Source of the DNA: Liopterus haemorrhoidalis
Lineage: Eukaryota > Arthropoda > Insecta > Coleoptera > Dytiscidae
Assembly (NCBI GenBank): GCA_963971575.1
Contig: OZ020622.1
Coordinates: 2,456,279 to 2,520,278, forward strand
DNA: 64,000 nt
Direction: 5' to 3'
Positions 10,828-23,039 of the stretch are shown here, in pieces. The first letter of the stretch is position 1. Each line of letters starts with the position of its first letter. The notes beneath the pieces are model-generated. The model had not been told where the DNA came from. It saw only the letters and a list, made by a program, of their open reading frames with translations, and did no database searches. Both the position numbers and the translations under genes were made by a program.

Positions 10828-12769
10828 AGGCTCATTTACATTTAGATACAAATATGAGCTCATACAAGTATGATCATACATGTCAACATACACATGTCAA
10901 TATACAAGTCTAAAATCATGTCATTTTTGTGCTCTGTTTACATTTGCATACACGCATACACTCGCAAAAAATGTCTAGTGATGACGAGGAGAGTTTTTTG
11001 TATTTAAGTACATGTGCATTACTTCTGTCAAAATCACGAAAAAGAAAGCGTAGGTGGCAGTGATACTTTTTATCTCGACGAGAAACCCATGGGCCCTACT
11101 CAATGTTGATTAATGAACTGACTTTAGAAGATGGTTCATGCTTCAGAAATTATGTGAGAATGAGTGTCGCTGATTTTTGAACTCACGTTGGTTGCTCCAT
11201 TAATTACTAAGGGCCGAGAGTTCCAGTTGCTAATAAACTGTCCAATAAGTTTATTAGCAACATAATTTTTTTCCCGAGAGTTCCACCCCGAAATAGTTAT
11301 TAGGTTGCTAATAAATAGGCTTATTTGTCTAATAACTTATAGGCAACATGAAGTGCTTAATAAAGTGACATATAACCAAAAACAAGTTCGCAAAATGTGT
11401 TAATATTTCAATTTTAATTGAAAAACATTATAATTTTAAAAGAATATACGAATGTGTAGTTTTTAAACATTTCTATAATGGTGATTTTAGTGTTTTATAT
11501 ACATTTTAGTTGTATTTTGACGAAATCGAAGATCTGTTTAGATGAATTTATAAATTATGGACAACCGTTTTTAGAATATTTTGGGCATTTATTGTAAATG
11601 TGATATATAAAGAACAATATATAAATATATATCTTTTAATAAACATTGTCTTTTATTTTTATATATGTATTTATTTCAATTACGATTACAACACATTACA
11701 AACAATACTTTAACCATTACTATTTATATAAAAATGATAGAAAATAAGAAGACAGATGCAATTATTGGCAGAATAATGAAGATGTGTAGCTGAAAATTGT
11801 TGATAAGTTTAATTCATATTGTTTAAGGAATGTAAAATAAAGCAAAATATGGCTGTCTTCTTATTTTCATTCACTTTTGTATTATAAAATGCTATTTTTA
11901 TTAACTTCTCTTCTATCTATATTGTCCTCTTTTTCTGTGATAAAATTTGTTGAACGCCGTTTAATTGTCATTTTAACAGTAACACAAAAAATGTACATAA
12001 TGTCATTGAATGTTACGTCAAACTATTTATTGTCAAAATATTTAATGTCAAAATATTCAGTGTCAAAATTTCATCTCACTTTAGCTCTACAAATTTACGT
12101 ATAGCTCTATCCCTCTTGCACCGTGTTACTATCTTCATAAGAAATACCAATACAAAAACAAAAAATTATGCTAATAAACTATTAGAAGGATTTTGTAACT
12201 TGGAAATCACCAATAAATTTATTAGCTTCATAAATATATTATGTGTCTAATAACTATTAGGGAGTTTATTAGGAACTGGAACTCTCGGCCCTTAAAGTGA
12301 TACAAGATTTCGAGAAGCTATATCACCTGCAGATCAACTGGCTGTTACATTGCGGTTCTTGGCAACTGGTGACTCATTTGTATCAATGTACGCACCTTGG
12401 ATTTATACTTTAGATAGCTCTCGACTATACTGACTTTTATGTTGTGCCATTTTGTCTATACATCTTTAGCCATGCAACTTAACACCTTAGAAATGTTATC
12501 ATAAATATCTTTTCTTTTGTTAAAATCTTTCTACTCCTTCGATTTTACATCCCAGATATTACTGGCTATGATTTTCCCAATTAATAACAGAGTTTTAACA
12601 AGTCAAGTATATGGAAAAGTCTGCTCATACAAGTATGAGCAAATGTCAGTGGATTTGTCAAATTATACAAATTGTATGAGCTCATCTATGAGGTGATGTA
12701 TCGCGATAAGTCAATTTGACTTGTATCTCATACAAGTCCTCATACTTGTATCTAAATGTAAATGAGTCT
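10828..12769 (+). mobile_element. PIF/Harbinger element, degenerate, with nested insertion
   Basis: The element is flanked by TTA (10825-10827 and 12770-12772). Its inverted termini are AGGCTCATTTACATTTAGAT on the left and, read inward from the right, AGACTCATTTACATTTAGAT. A 3-bp TTA duplication and these ends fit PIF/Harbinger. Inside, about 10970-11200 encodes the start of a Harbinger nuclease (a KSRKRKRRW basic run, LSRRETHGPYSMLINELTLE, GSCFRNYVRMSVADF). After an inserted 1.08-kb element it resumes at 12297 with RFREAISPADQLAVTLRFLA and TGDSF. The catalytic DDE part downstream is gone and stops are present, so it is dead. Confidence 0.85.
11211..12291. mobile_element. TIR element nested in the PIF/Harbinger copy
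   Basis: The ends GGGCCGAGAGTTCCAGTT and AACTGGAACTCTCGGCCC are inverted repeats; subterminal CTAATAAACT-type motifs continue the symmetry. The flanks are CTAA on the left and TTAA on the right, consistent with a TA or a mutated TTAA duplication. It splits the Harbinger reading frame between its first two conserved blocks. No transposase ORF was recognised. Confidence 0.75.
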
Positions 12770-12772
12770 TTA

Positions 12773-12997
12773 GAGAGTAAAAACGTTATAACATTCACAA
12801 AAAACTTTAATTTTCTGAAATACAATTACAATATAAATAATTTGTCATTGCATCCAGTATCAGATAGTAAGGACCTTGGAATCATTTTGGACTCTAAATT
12901 AATTTTTGATCAACATATCGACCTTATTGTCAAAAAATCTCTGATAAATTTAGGCTTTATCTTCAGAGTCATGAGCGAATCACAACTAAGTCCATAA
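12773..12997 (+). pseudogene. Non-LTR reverse transcriptase C-terminal fragment
   Basis: The plus frame reads VITFTKNFNFLKYNYNINN, then VSDSKDLGIILDSKLIFDQH, with IKLGF-like sequence after it. KDLGIILDSKLIFDQHI is the motif just downstream of the catalytic core in jockey/RTE-type LINE reverse transcriptases. It begins right at the TTA flank of the Harbinger copy and ends at a stop in 12995-12997. No ORF1 or endonuclease is present. Confidence 0.7.
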
Positions 12998-13068
12998 AAC
13001 TTTTGGTACAACTAGGAATAAAAAAAAGACATAGATAAAACAAAAAAATCTTTATTTAAAAATTACAT

Positions 13069-16000
13069 CTATCTTCCTTTAAAACCATTTGTTAATTTTC
13101 TTAAAATCTCTCCCATAGCAGCTGGGTTATCGGCTGGTACCATATGACCAGCTCTGTTGACCCAAAACATTCCAAAATTGCCATATTCTTTCTGGTACCC
13201 TTCGATAATTCCTTTTACAACAAGAGAATCTCTAGGTGTGGAATCCCAGGTATTTTTACCTGGCCATTTGAGCCTCATTACCCAATCATAGGTACCAGGA
13301 GTATCCACGATAAGATCCAGTTGTCCAGAATAAACAAATACCTTGACATTGGTTTCGTTCAAAAGTTGCTCAACTAAATAAAAAAGCAGTGTTTGGAAAT
13401 CCCGAAGGACTTATAATCTTATATAATTACTTACCAACACTGGTAACTGGTTTCATAAAATCTCCAGACAAAGCATTAAATACAGAACCACTAGAATCAC
13501 TCCATGAGGATTTCAATCCCAAGGCATTTTTCACTTGGTTGTTCATAATATCATTTAGATCTCTAGGTTGCATAGATTTGGCAGCAGGTAATATTTCATC
13601 TAAAAAAAAACATATGAAAAGTCAGCTTAAGCCGTGGTTGACCGGGGAATTCTCCAAGGTGCTTGCTGGCACCCATGGTCACACAATGCACAATACAAAA
13701 TGATTAATGAAGCACGGACAGATCATTTAATACTGTCCAAAAATAACTTCAATTTTGCTTGAAATTGTGGAAATTGTGCTTGATAATCGGCGTTCTAGCT
13801 TAATATTTCACGTGATTTTGGAAGAACAATTCGTGGATTTTATGTAATGATAATGCACCATCGCATAGAGCAGCAATTGTGAATTTAAAGAAGAAAATGG
13901 GACAAATACCATCGAGCAACCACCGTATTCACCAGATTTGGCCCCGTGTGACTTCTTTGTATTTCCGAAATTAAAATTGCCGCTACGTGTAACCCGTTTT
14001 GAGTCGATCGAGGCCATAATAGAAAATTCGTGGAATGAGCTGAAGGCTATACCGGAAAGCGCCTATATAAGGTATTTCGAAAACTGGAAAAAAAGCTGGA
14101 AAGTGTTGCATCAAATGGGGCCTACTTTGAAGGCGATTAAATTTTGATGATTAAATGAAAATTGTATGCTTTATTTAACAATTCCCGCTACTTTCCTGAC
14201 AGAATGTATGGCCTGTTTCTTAGGTTTAAACGAATCTAGATTTTGAATTCTTGTAACATTCATCGATTAAGTGAGGCTTTTGATCATTTGGTTTAGAAAA
14301 GCCAACGTCAATCGTTAAAAAGAGAGCTCGTAACAACTTATATTGTAAATATACAACATAAAAAATGAACTTTCCCTGTTTGCTAAAGCCAACAAACAAA
14401 AGGGAAAAGGCTTTCCCTGTTCGATTTATTTGCTTTAAGAAGAACTAGATTTGCAAATCTAGTATTTTTTACCGGTTGATTGAAGCTTTTGATCATTTTA
14501 TTAAGCAAAAGCCCAATTCAATATATAACTAGTGACAACTTAAGAAAATTTAATTCCATTTAGTTCCGCTTAAACGTATGAAAAAGCCTAGCTGCTTTGC
14601 CATTGGATTACTTATTTTACCACTTACGATTTTTTTGATGCTTTCTTCCACTTCCTATCTTAGTGAGGACGTTGTAGAAATCGATTCCATCAGTCACTTG
14701 TAGAACAACTCCTTCTGTAGCACTCCAGAGGTTGGTGGCATAGCTCCAACTACCTTGATCAACTGCGTCTTTAGTTCTGGTTGCCATATCCATGATAGAG
14801 GACAAACCGTCGTTGTCCACAGCTCCCACAGAGAGGAGATAGGGACCCCAGGTCAAAACAGAGTCGATAGGAGAGATCCATGAGTCTCCCAAACCCACAC
14901 CTAAAAAATATAGCAATAGAAAAGTTGAATAAACGAGCAATCATAAAATATAACTTGAATTAGATGGTTACGTCCGTAAAATATAATAAGATGAGGAAGT
15001 TCGAATCCCATTACTTCCTCATCTTATAAAATATAACGTTTTCTACAACAAAAGGTTGGATACCATTTCCCTAAATTCTTCAATTTGCATGTCAATTATA
15101 TAAATTTACTTACCAACAAGATTTGATGTAATTTGTCCTGCTTTGATGGCTTTACTAAGTTCTAAAGCAAATTCAGCAGTCATTTTACCTCCATAACTTT
15201 CACTTAAAATATACAAAGGTGTTTCTTCAAAGTCTGGAAGTTGGTTGTAAAATTGCTTCATGACTTCCACCAAATCTAAGGCTATTTGCTTGTTGTTCTT
15301 TGTCAAAAGACTGCTGGAGTCTACATAAGAGAACCCTGTACCAACTGGGTTATCTATGAAAAGGACATTACAGTCTTTAACCCATGTACTTTCACGAGGG
15401 TTTAAGTTTTCATCCAATGGACCAATTTCTTCGAAATTTCCAAAACCTAGAACACAAAAGTAATTTATTTTTCACTTTTATTTGGTTATAATGCCTAGTA
15501 GACCGGGAGCTCATGACATTTTTGGTCTCCGATTTCTTTTGGAGGAGAGAATATTTACCCTGTGACAACAACAAAGGGATGGTACTAAACCCCTGCACGC
15601 TTTCCGGTCATAGGGAAAATCGCATTTCCACTTGCACAAAAATTTTGTGTTTTTCTCTGATTTAATATTGCTTGCCCTTTTGTCAAAAGAAAGTTATAAC
15701 AAATTTAAAGTCTTTTAATTATAGGCATGCTGTATGAAAACGCGGAAAATATTTTTTTATTACAAGATCACATGACCGTTTGAGCCCTTTGGGACCCTTC
15801 GAATCGCACGCATCTATACTGAATTAAAAAGAAATAAAATTTCTATAATTTAGTTATATACAATTTTTTTTTATAGGATGAACCATTTCGCCGCTAGAGC
15901 GCCACAAATTTGGATAATTTTTTGAATACATAAAAAATGTATTTTTCGGTTCAATTAACGCAAACATATTATTACTTCAATTCAGACCATTTTTTCCCAT

Positions 16001-16227
16001 ATAAATAAAAGATTACCTGTTCCTGATGCTCCAGGTCCTCCTTGGAGCCAGATAACCAATGGCTTATCTTCTGGGGCAATCACATCACTGGCAGTTGTAT
16101 AATAAAGCCACCAAAATACATGGGCTCCTGGTCTTACTTCAGCATAGCCCCAATCTTGTTCTCCAGGTCCAAAACCTTTTTTTGCTGCAACTGCAGCCAG
16201 CAGTGCGAATAAAACAAATACCTTCAT
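13069..16227 (-). CDS. Serine carboxypeptidase, SCPEP1-like (family S10), 5 exons
   Basis: Exons are 16227-16017, 15446-15114, 14900-14628, 13599-13435 and 13373-13069, all GT-AG, totalling 1,287 bp (428 codons plus stop). The N-terminus MKVFVLFALLAAVAA is a secretion signal; an upstream in-frame Met at 16248 is possible but gives a poorer signal. Family S10 hallmarks are WLQGGPGASGTGFGNFEEIG (oxyanion region), nucleophile Ser154 in SESYGG, Asp347 in YSGQLDLIVD and His404 in NRAGHMVPAD. The length and the order of motifs match retinoid-inducible serine carboxypeptidases, secreted or lysosomal enzymes that trim C-terminal residues. The canonical GESYGG has Ser for the first Gly, a tolerated variant. 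AATAAA (reverse of 13051-13056) lies 13 nt past the stop, so the 3' UTR is short. Substrate is unknown. Introns hold a mariner and a foldback fragment. Confidence 0.92.
13742..14150 (+). pseudogene. Mariner transposase C-terminal fragment in an SCPEP1 intron
   Basis: The plus strand encodes VFTRFGPV-like then APCDFFVFPKLKLPLRVTRF, ESIEAIIENSWNELKAIPES and AYIRYFENWKK, the C-terminal third of a mariner transposase. It lies antisense to the carboxypeptidase, between exons 3 and 4, and does not touch splice sites. Frame breaks upstream show it is inactive. Confidence 0.8.
15501..15809. mobile_element. Foldback element, one arm plus loop, in SCPEP1 intron 1
   Basis: This matches one arm and the central loop of the complete foldback element at 30650-31211: GACCGGGAG(C)TCATGACA, then GGAGGAGAGAATATTTACCC, GCTTTCCGGTCATAGGG and TTGCTTGCCCTTTTGTC. 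The second arm is missing. Confidence 0.8.
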
Positions 16228-16314
16228 TTTAGTACACCTAGAGGCCATCACCGTAGGCTTTTTATACCTAGAGATAAATCTGGAAATGAAGAAATGGTTT
16301 TTCCAAAAAGACAA

Positions 16315-17039
16315 TGTTATCGTGATTGCAAGATAACATTGAATATCTGAGATTGATATATTAGTAAATTATCTTTTTATTGAAAAATAATTAGAAAAAG
16401 ATGTTATCTATTATTTTTTTGATTATAAAAAATTACAGTGTGCCAATTTTTGGAACAAAGCGGTTTGAAATCGTTTTTTGTTTATTTATTTTTTTTATTT
16501 AATTTAGGGACCATCAACAACTAAGGTTATTAGCACCCAGTACATTAAATTATTACATTATTAATTTATAGAAATTTATTTTACATTATATTAGCAAAAT
16601 AGCTCTTGTATTAAAGAAACATTTAACAAAAGAAGCAGTAAACTTAAAAGTACCCCGTAAGTGTATTAAGTCAAAAATTCTATTAGTATTTTTTATAAAA
16701 TAATAAGGACATCGCTAATGACTTTAATAATTATTTATTAAATGTTGCTGAAAATTTGTAATAATATTCAAACTAGAAACACTGATTACACTGCCCAACA
16801 AAATAAATTATTTATCTTGGTGCCGGAAAAGTAACTGATTTTGGATATTTTTGATGTGCTGATTCCAAAAATACCTGACTTTTTCGTAGCAGCTCTAGTT
16901 TTTGAGATACAGACTAATTGATTTTAGTTTTTTATCTAAAAACGATAAACTTCCTCCTTGGACAGCAAAGTGGATATACAAAATATCCTTGTTTTTAAAT
17001 ATATTATTATATTATATTATATATTAAATATATATATAA
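16315..17039. other. A+T-rich upstream region of the carboxypeptidase gene
   Basis: The promoter of the carboxypeptidase should lie in the right part of its 5' flank, but no specific element was identified. A TA-dinucleotide-rich run occurs at about 16995-17035. Confidence 0.4.
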
Positions 17040-17700
17040 TATCCTTGTCTTTGGGACAGCAGAGCTAAGGATCAACACTGGATTAACAGAAATTGGGTGA
17101 TTTCCATTAAGAAATGTCATAATTCAAGAAAAACAAACGTTGTCAACGAACCTTTGTTTGCGAGAAAGAAAATTATATTTCCACCCTTGCATATCAAGTT
17201 TGAGCTTATGTAGCAATTTTTGAAGGCTTTATATCGAGATGGAATTTGTGTAGGCTACTTGTAAATTTTTTGGGATTAACTCTGAAAAACTGAAAGCCAG
17301 AATATTTGATGGTCCTCAGATAAGGCAACTTACTGAAGATCCACAAACCAATCCAACCGCATCAATGAACGAGATTGAATCTAATTCTTGTTCATTTATT
17401 CAAGTAGTACAAAATTTTCTTGGAAATCATAAGGTAGAGAATTAGTGGAAAATATGCTTTTCAACTTTAATATTCATGGTTGTATTATGACCACTTACCA
17501 GAAAACCTAGGTGATATTAGTGAAGAACCGGGGGAAAGATTCCATCAGGACATAAAACTATGGAAGATAGATATCAAGGAAGATAAGATAGCCACATGAT
17601 GACCTACTACTGTTGGAGTCTTCAGAAAGACTGTTCTGGTAAACTCTATTTCATTATTTGTCGTCAAAATATCATTGAATAAAGTTATTTTTTATTTTAA
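17040..17700 (+). pseudogene. Broken copy of a repeat-encoded protein family (GERFHQD family)
   Basis: Across several frames the plus strand reads AKDQHWINRNW, FPPLHIKFELM, QFLKALYRDG, KARIFDGPQIRQLTEDP, VQNFLGNHKVEN, GERFHQDIK and HMMTYYCWSLQKDCSG. The order matches the intact-looking ORF at 51228-51740, with extra upstream sequence. Stops and frameshifts separate the blocks. I know this as a widespread uncharacterised arthropod protein family; I cannot name its function. See the copy in the RRP9 intron. Confidence 0.7.
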
Positions 17701-18150
17701 ATTTATTTTCTGAATTCTGATGCAACAGTTTTTGATTATATTGTTTAAAGTAATAATATTGTGATTCTAGTTTATAAGCTAAGGTTTTTTTAGTCCTGCT
17801 GATGTAGTTACTTAAAGGCTTAAGGGTCTGGCTCCGGTCTCACAAAACATGGCCAGATAATCCAGTTACATTTGCTCGGATTTTGAACTTCTAGAGACAA
17901 AATAGCTAATAGACTTTAAGTGGAATTTTTAGAATAACATTAAGATTAAATTTAAATAAAATTGACGACAAAATATATACCGGCTTTCTAAATTTACAAT
18001 CATGTGTGCAAAACTAGCTGTGAGATATTAGAAATATTTAAACTGTTTATTTTTTATTGGAGGGGGGTCATTCAATTTATTTTTGATTTTTTTTTCTACA
18101 ATGTCCATTTTTTTGTCCATTTTTTGTCATAAGAATTTAGTTAGTTCAGT
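17701..18150. other. Unannotated A+T-rich sequence
   Basis: No gene or bounded repeat was recognised. Confidence 0.4.
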
Positions 18151-18154
18151 TATT

Positions 18155-18560
18155 TGTTTTCTAACGGATAAAATGATTTGTTTTAAAATAAACTATAGTC
18201 TCGAGGAATAGTTTTATGCAGTGGCGTATACAGGACTTATGGTAAGGGGGCATTGATGGTGTCATCTGTAGGAGACGGAGATTCGCAAGCTGCATAAAAA
18301 TTCTTAAATCGTCGGCAATAAGTACAAAACTACTGTATTTCAATACTTTTTTAACGTCGTTTATAAACAAAAAGAGCAAAGGCCCCAGATGAGATCCCTG
18401 CGGAATTCCAGAGATTTAACTCGAACTAACGTGCCATCTAACTGGCTCGCTTTAATGTAATTCTACCGCATGAACTAACCATTCGTTCTACCAGCCACTT
18501 CTCAGCAAAGTCCACCAAACTGTCTGAAAACAACCAGTTTCGATTTGGTTCGCCTGTCTA
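18155..18560 (-). pseudogene. Non-LTR reverse transcriptase fragment
   Basis: The minus strand reads a GLxxxLLFLFINDVKK-like stretch, then YSSFVLIADDLRIFMQLANL. The (Y/I)ADD box preceded by FINDV is the catalytic core of LINE reverse transcriptases. The preceding SLEFRR-GS region is in another frame, so the copy is frameshifted. No other domain was found. Confidence 0.65.
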
Positions 18561-18599
18561 AATAAATATAAAACGTGCTTCGTCGCATCAAATGTATGG

Positions 18600-19325
18600 A
18601 AATAGCAGTGTTCCGTAGTTAAACGCGTGTATGTTTATTTGTATTTATCGGTATTTTTAAAGAAAATAAAAGATTTTCAATGATTAATTTGAGTGTTGCC
18701 ATAATTTTTCAATGGTAGAGCCAAGTACTACTTTTCCGCTAAGTCCTTCATATTTTCTTTAACTTAAATAAATCATGTAACAAAATTACCTTTTACGTGC
18801 TGTGAACTAAATAAACTAAATACATATAAACACACGTAACAATTATGAAGTTATAAAATATAATAATCAGAGTTATAAAACTGATACGTGAGGACAGGTT
18901 ATGGTGGTTTGAAATTCGTTGAGTTTATGTTTAGTAATTAGTCCTTATCTTCATAGTGTTATTTAACAACAGAACATACTTAAAGAAGGATAATTTAATA
19001 AAGGATACGTCACATCTACAGGGAATTCAAACTGTGAAAGTACATTAGAACAGACGTGATTATAAACACACCCTGTATGTCATGGGAAAGACTTAATTAC
19101 TTTTAGGAAACCCCGAAGGGATTTAGCGTTGACGGCAAATAAAGTGAAGGAAGCCGATATATTTGATTTTTATCCCAAAACACACCCAATGAGGAATTTG
19201 GATTTATTAATAGGTATCGAAAACTGATATGGAAGTCTTTCCGAAGATGAAAACAACATTCCACTAATCTATATCTTTACTTTATCAAGTTTTTTGGCTG
19301 TTTTTCTTGCGACCATATTAACCAT
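18600..19325. other. Unannotated intergenic sequence
   Basis: No supported feature was found. Confidence 0.4.
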
Positions 19326-19329
19326 CTTC

Positions 19330-19915
19330 AATATACCGACCGCCAACATATATAAAGGAGGTATTGTGATCATACCGATTTTGACATTTCGAGATTTCGA
19401 TGGATCTCCACGAATTGAGGTCCCTACATAACGTTTTTACTATTTTTAGCATGATTTTTGTCGGTCTGTCTGTCCGTCTGTCCGTCCGTCCGTCTGTCCG
19501 TCTGTCTGTGTACACGTGCAGAGCAAATTCGGCTTATAGGATTTTTATGAAACTTCATATTGAAGCTTCTGCCATCAATGAAACGAGTTAAATAACTTTT
19601 GGTAAAAATCAGTTGACTAAAAATGGGAGTTTACTCGTGTCGATTTTATGATTTTTGCAAATATTTCACAACAGAAAAATATTTCGAAAAAATGTATTGA
19701 ACGAAAGTTGCTATAAAAGTAATATTAAATAACTTTTATTTGAGACATTTTTTGATAAAATGAAAAAAAGATTACATACTTATATATAACGTTTCCATGG
19801 TCATGACCAGATAATTTCCAGGCCAAGTTATTTCTACTCTGCTGGTAAAATATATTTTATACAAGTACTTTATGGTGGCGGTCGGTGCTGTGGTGGCCAC
19901 AGCTGATTTTTATTT
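19330..19915 (+). repeat. Interspersed repeat R2 with TGTC/CGTC microsatellite
   Basis: Bases 19330-19915 match 27184-27955 in inverted orientation. Shared blocks are CAACATATATAAAGGAGGTA, GATCATACCGATTTTGA, GATCTCCACGAATTGAGGT, a (TGTC)n tract at about 19461-19511, ACTCGTGTCGATTTTA and GTTTCCATGGTCATGA, ending at GTGGCCACAGCTGATTTTT. Confidence 0.8.
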
Positions 19916-20129
19916 ATTATTTTATATCAGGTTATCAAGGATGAAATTTGTAGTTAACAAAATTATATATTTGTAAAACAATATTGCCAACTTTAACAGC
20001 TTATTATTTGACATTGGCTTAATATTTTACCGTTTTAATTTTTTTTGGAAAGTTACACATCTCTTCTGTTTAAAGAAATCATTGTATGCTCTAAAAAATA
20101 TCAAAAACTTTTTTTTTAAATTAATTTTG

Positions 20130-20455
20130 TTGAAAATGGAACGGTAGAAAATTCGAACTATTATGAAGTATGAGTTCTTACGTGGAACTACGGCATCGCA
20201 GACCGCACGAAACATTCATAGTGTATTTGGCTCTAGTGTTATTACGCAGCAGACCATAACAAATTGGTTCGCCAAAAAATGTATACTGCAACCAACTGGA
20301 CGAAATGATGCAAAAACTTAAATAAAAACAGCCAAGATTGGTCAACAGATCGACTGGTATCTTATTGCATGATAACGCTAGACCACAAACTGCACAAATG
20401 ACTGTGGAGGAATTGGAGTTGGAACTTTTCCATCATCCTCCATTAAACACTTAAC
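20130..20455 (+). pseudogene. Mariner transposase fragment with internal deletion
   Basis: The plus strand carries ELRHRRPHETF-like N-terminal codons, then LVNRSTGILLHDNARPQTAQ and TVEELELELFHHPP. LLHDNARP is the second catalytic block of DD34D mariners. The central region and the C-terminus are missing. Confidence 0.7.
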
Positions 20456-21022
20456 AAAATAAAGTACAAAACGTTATTTTACTTGGTCTATTTTTGCCGC
20501 CATCTTGATTTATATGAGTTCAAATGTGGACTGAATTGGTCAATTTTTTGAGTAAATTAAGTTAAAAATGAATGTATTTATACCTTTTAATCCAGATATT
20601 AAAAATCACCACATTTTCACGTAATAGTTTTAGTTTGAAATATTCACAGTTATTTCATTCAATTTTCAGTTAATTTTCGTGAAAATTCAGCAGCTATTTT
20701 CAAGTAACACCGTTTATAGTCTTCGTGAAACTGAGCTATCTCACAGTCGTCTGCATACTTCAGTCTTAATGAAGATTTCGTAATGAATAATAAGTAAATC
20801 TCTTGTATTAAAGTTAATCTATTTCATTTCTTGGGAATAATTCATGAATATGGTCGAGTTGGGAGGTATTTCCAGAGCTGTTGACTCCGGGATGAATCCG
20901 GAGACAGCGTACAGACTCCGCCAGGCCAAATCCGGACACTTTCAACATTTGCACATTGCATTTTCAACTAGAGACCACAGTAGCGTCACTAAAAATACGC
21001 ATAAGAAGTAAAAAGGTTACTA

Positions 21023-22493
21023 TAAGGTCTGGGAAAAGTGGCGTTTTTTAGTAAAATTCAACTGGTTTTGTTATAGTGTGAGAAAGAATTTATTTAAACC
21101 AAATATGCTCCATTATTATCGACAACGTTTCGCCATTTTTCGGGTAGAGCCATGATGCCATCGGTGAAGAACTTCTGTGGTTTCTGATTGAAAAACTGAA
21201 TCAAGTGGTTTTCACAGGCTTCTTTTGAAACCAGCTTAATTCCATTGATAGAGGATAGAAGATATTCAGAGGGTGCTATGTCTGGTCTATACGGTGCAAC
21301 AAAATTTCCCAACCAAGCTCTTGCAATTTTTGACGGGTCATCAAAGAAGTGTGTGGTCTTGATGAAAGACCTTTCCAATTATTCAATTCGGGCCGTTCTC
21401 TTTCAATTGCCTGGTGTAATCTCTCTAGTTGTCCGCAGTATGAGAATCAATCGTCTGACCAACTGGAAGTAGCTCATGGTGGACGATTCCCTTTCAGTCC
21501 CATCACACACACAACATCACCTTGTTCGGCGTCAATCATCGTTTCGTGAACGGTTGTGAGTTGTCCACAGTAGACTTGAGAATCAATCGTCTGACTAACT
21601 TGAAGTAGCTCATGGTGGACGATTCCCTTCCAGTCCCATCACACACACAACATCACCTTGTTCGGCGTCAATCATCGTTTCGTGAACGGTTGTGAGTTGT
21701 CCACAGTAGACTTGAGAATCAATCGTCTGACTAACTTGAAGTAGCTCATGGTGGACGATTCCCTTCCAGTCCCATCACACACACAACATCACCTTGTTCA
21801 GCGTCAATCCTCGTTTCGTGAACGCTTATGACGGCTCACCATCCCTTGTCCACGATCTTTTACGCTTCCGATTGTCGTACGTGATCCATTTTTCATCACC
21901 AGTTATTATGACACGTTTCAGAAATGGCTCGATTTCATTGCGTTTCAGCAGCGCATCGCAGATGTTAATTCGGTCATGTTTTTCGCGCTCAACTCATCAG
22001 AAACCCATCGAGCTTGTAACCAGCTTTCCGTAAATGGTTCAAAACAGTTTTGTGGTCAATGCCTAGTTCCGTACCAATATCAACACTGCTGATATGACTA
22101 TCTTGCTGGACTTTTTCAATAATTTCATCAGCTTTTTCACTGATTGGACAACCAGAGCGTTCACATTAAAATTACCAGAACGAAAGCGAACGAACCATTT
22201 CCGCGCAGCAGATTTTGATAAAGTACCTTCACCGTACACAGCACAAATTTTTTCACAAGCCTGCGCAGCATTCTTCCCTTTTTCGTAATAATATTGCGCA
22301 ATTTTTCATTACTTTTCTCCATTTTCAAACGCAAACAACTTTCCAACCACTGCACAAATTTTGATGTTTAGACACTCAAAGTAACTCTTTCCAACGAGCG
22401 CTTATTGGTGTCGCTGCGATCTGTGTTTCCTAAGTTATTTGCAATTGGCGTCGCCTATCGGCAAAAACGCCACGAACTTTTGCGCAGACCTGA
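21023..22493 (-). mobile_element. Full-length but decayed mariner element
   Basis: TA duplications lie at 21021-21022 and 22494-22495. The inverted ends are TAAGGTCTGGGAAAAGT and TCAGGTCTGCGCAAAAGT. The minus strand encodes the transposase in pieces: MEKSNEKLRNII and a helix-turn-helix (CAVYGEGTLSKSAARKWFVR in shifted frame) at about 22350-22170, and the end RPDIAPSEYLLSSINGIKL through WRNVVDNNGAYLV at 21390-21094. Stops and frameshifts make it inactive. At 1,471 bp it is longer than a usual mariner because a 136-bp coding segment is present three times; without the two extra copies it would be about 1.2 kb, normal for the family. Confidence 0.88.
21442..21840. repeat. 136-bp tandem triplication inside the mariner
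   Basis: GAGAATCAATCGTCTGAC starts at 21442, 21578 and 21714, giving an exact 136-bp period. The second and third units are almost identical; the first differs at several positions. The third unit fades near 21826-21840. Since 136 is not a multiple of 3, the repeats shift frame. Confidence 0.9.
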
Positions 22494-22959
22494 TATTTTT
22501 GTTTAATTTTCGTTACTTTTTAAGTTATTCGTTATTTTGTTAACTCCCCCATTTCTCCTCCTCTGTCATCTCTCTTTTCGCATTTGGCTTTATCCGGTTT
22601 TCCGGACTGTGTCTCTGTACCCGGAGTGACTCCGGTACTGGTATAATTAAATAATTGTTCCCTACAGATAAGCATACGGCAATGTTAGCCTTAATTAAAC
22701 TGATACACTACAGGGGAGAGAGTACATATGGGGTTTTAAGATTTGTTTATCTAAAATTACTGCGAACTGGGATATTTTCTAAAGTTTTAACGTCCAACAT
22801 TTGACGACTGCATAATAAAGACAACTCAGTATAGATATGGAGCCTTTTTCGTCCCAAATGGCATGCGTCAATCTCGAATAATGTAGTGTAGTTCCATGCT
22901 AGTTGATTAGTTTTGTGATAGACGTTGTCTGACTGGGATTACGATTAATTCTGTTATTT

Positions 22960-23025
22960 CATTGGCATGATATCGCTAGACCACACACTGCACAAATGAC
23001 TGTGGCAAGTATACTTTATATAAAT
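22960..23025 (+). pseudogene. Mariner transposase fragment (DNARP block)
   Basis: The plus strand reads WHDIARPHTAQMTVAS, the same block as LLHDNARPQTAQMTV at 20390. It stops at a junction with a reverse-transcriptase fragment. Confidence 0.55.
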
Positions 23026-23039
23026 TTTCCTAACGCAGT

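Noticed and set aside
20871..22650. An older element around the mariner with CCGGAG-rich inverted ends
   Set aside because: Short CTCCGG/CCGGAG phrases occur on both sides, but I could not define termini or a target duplication.
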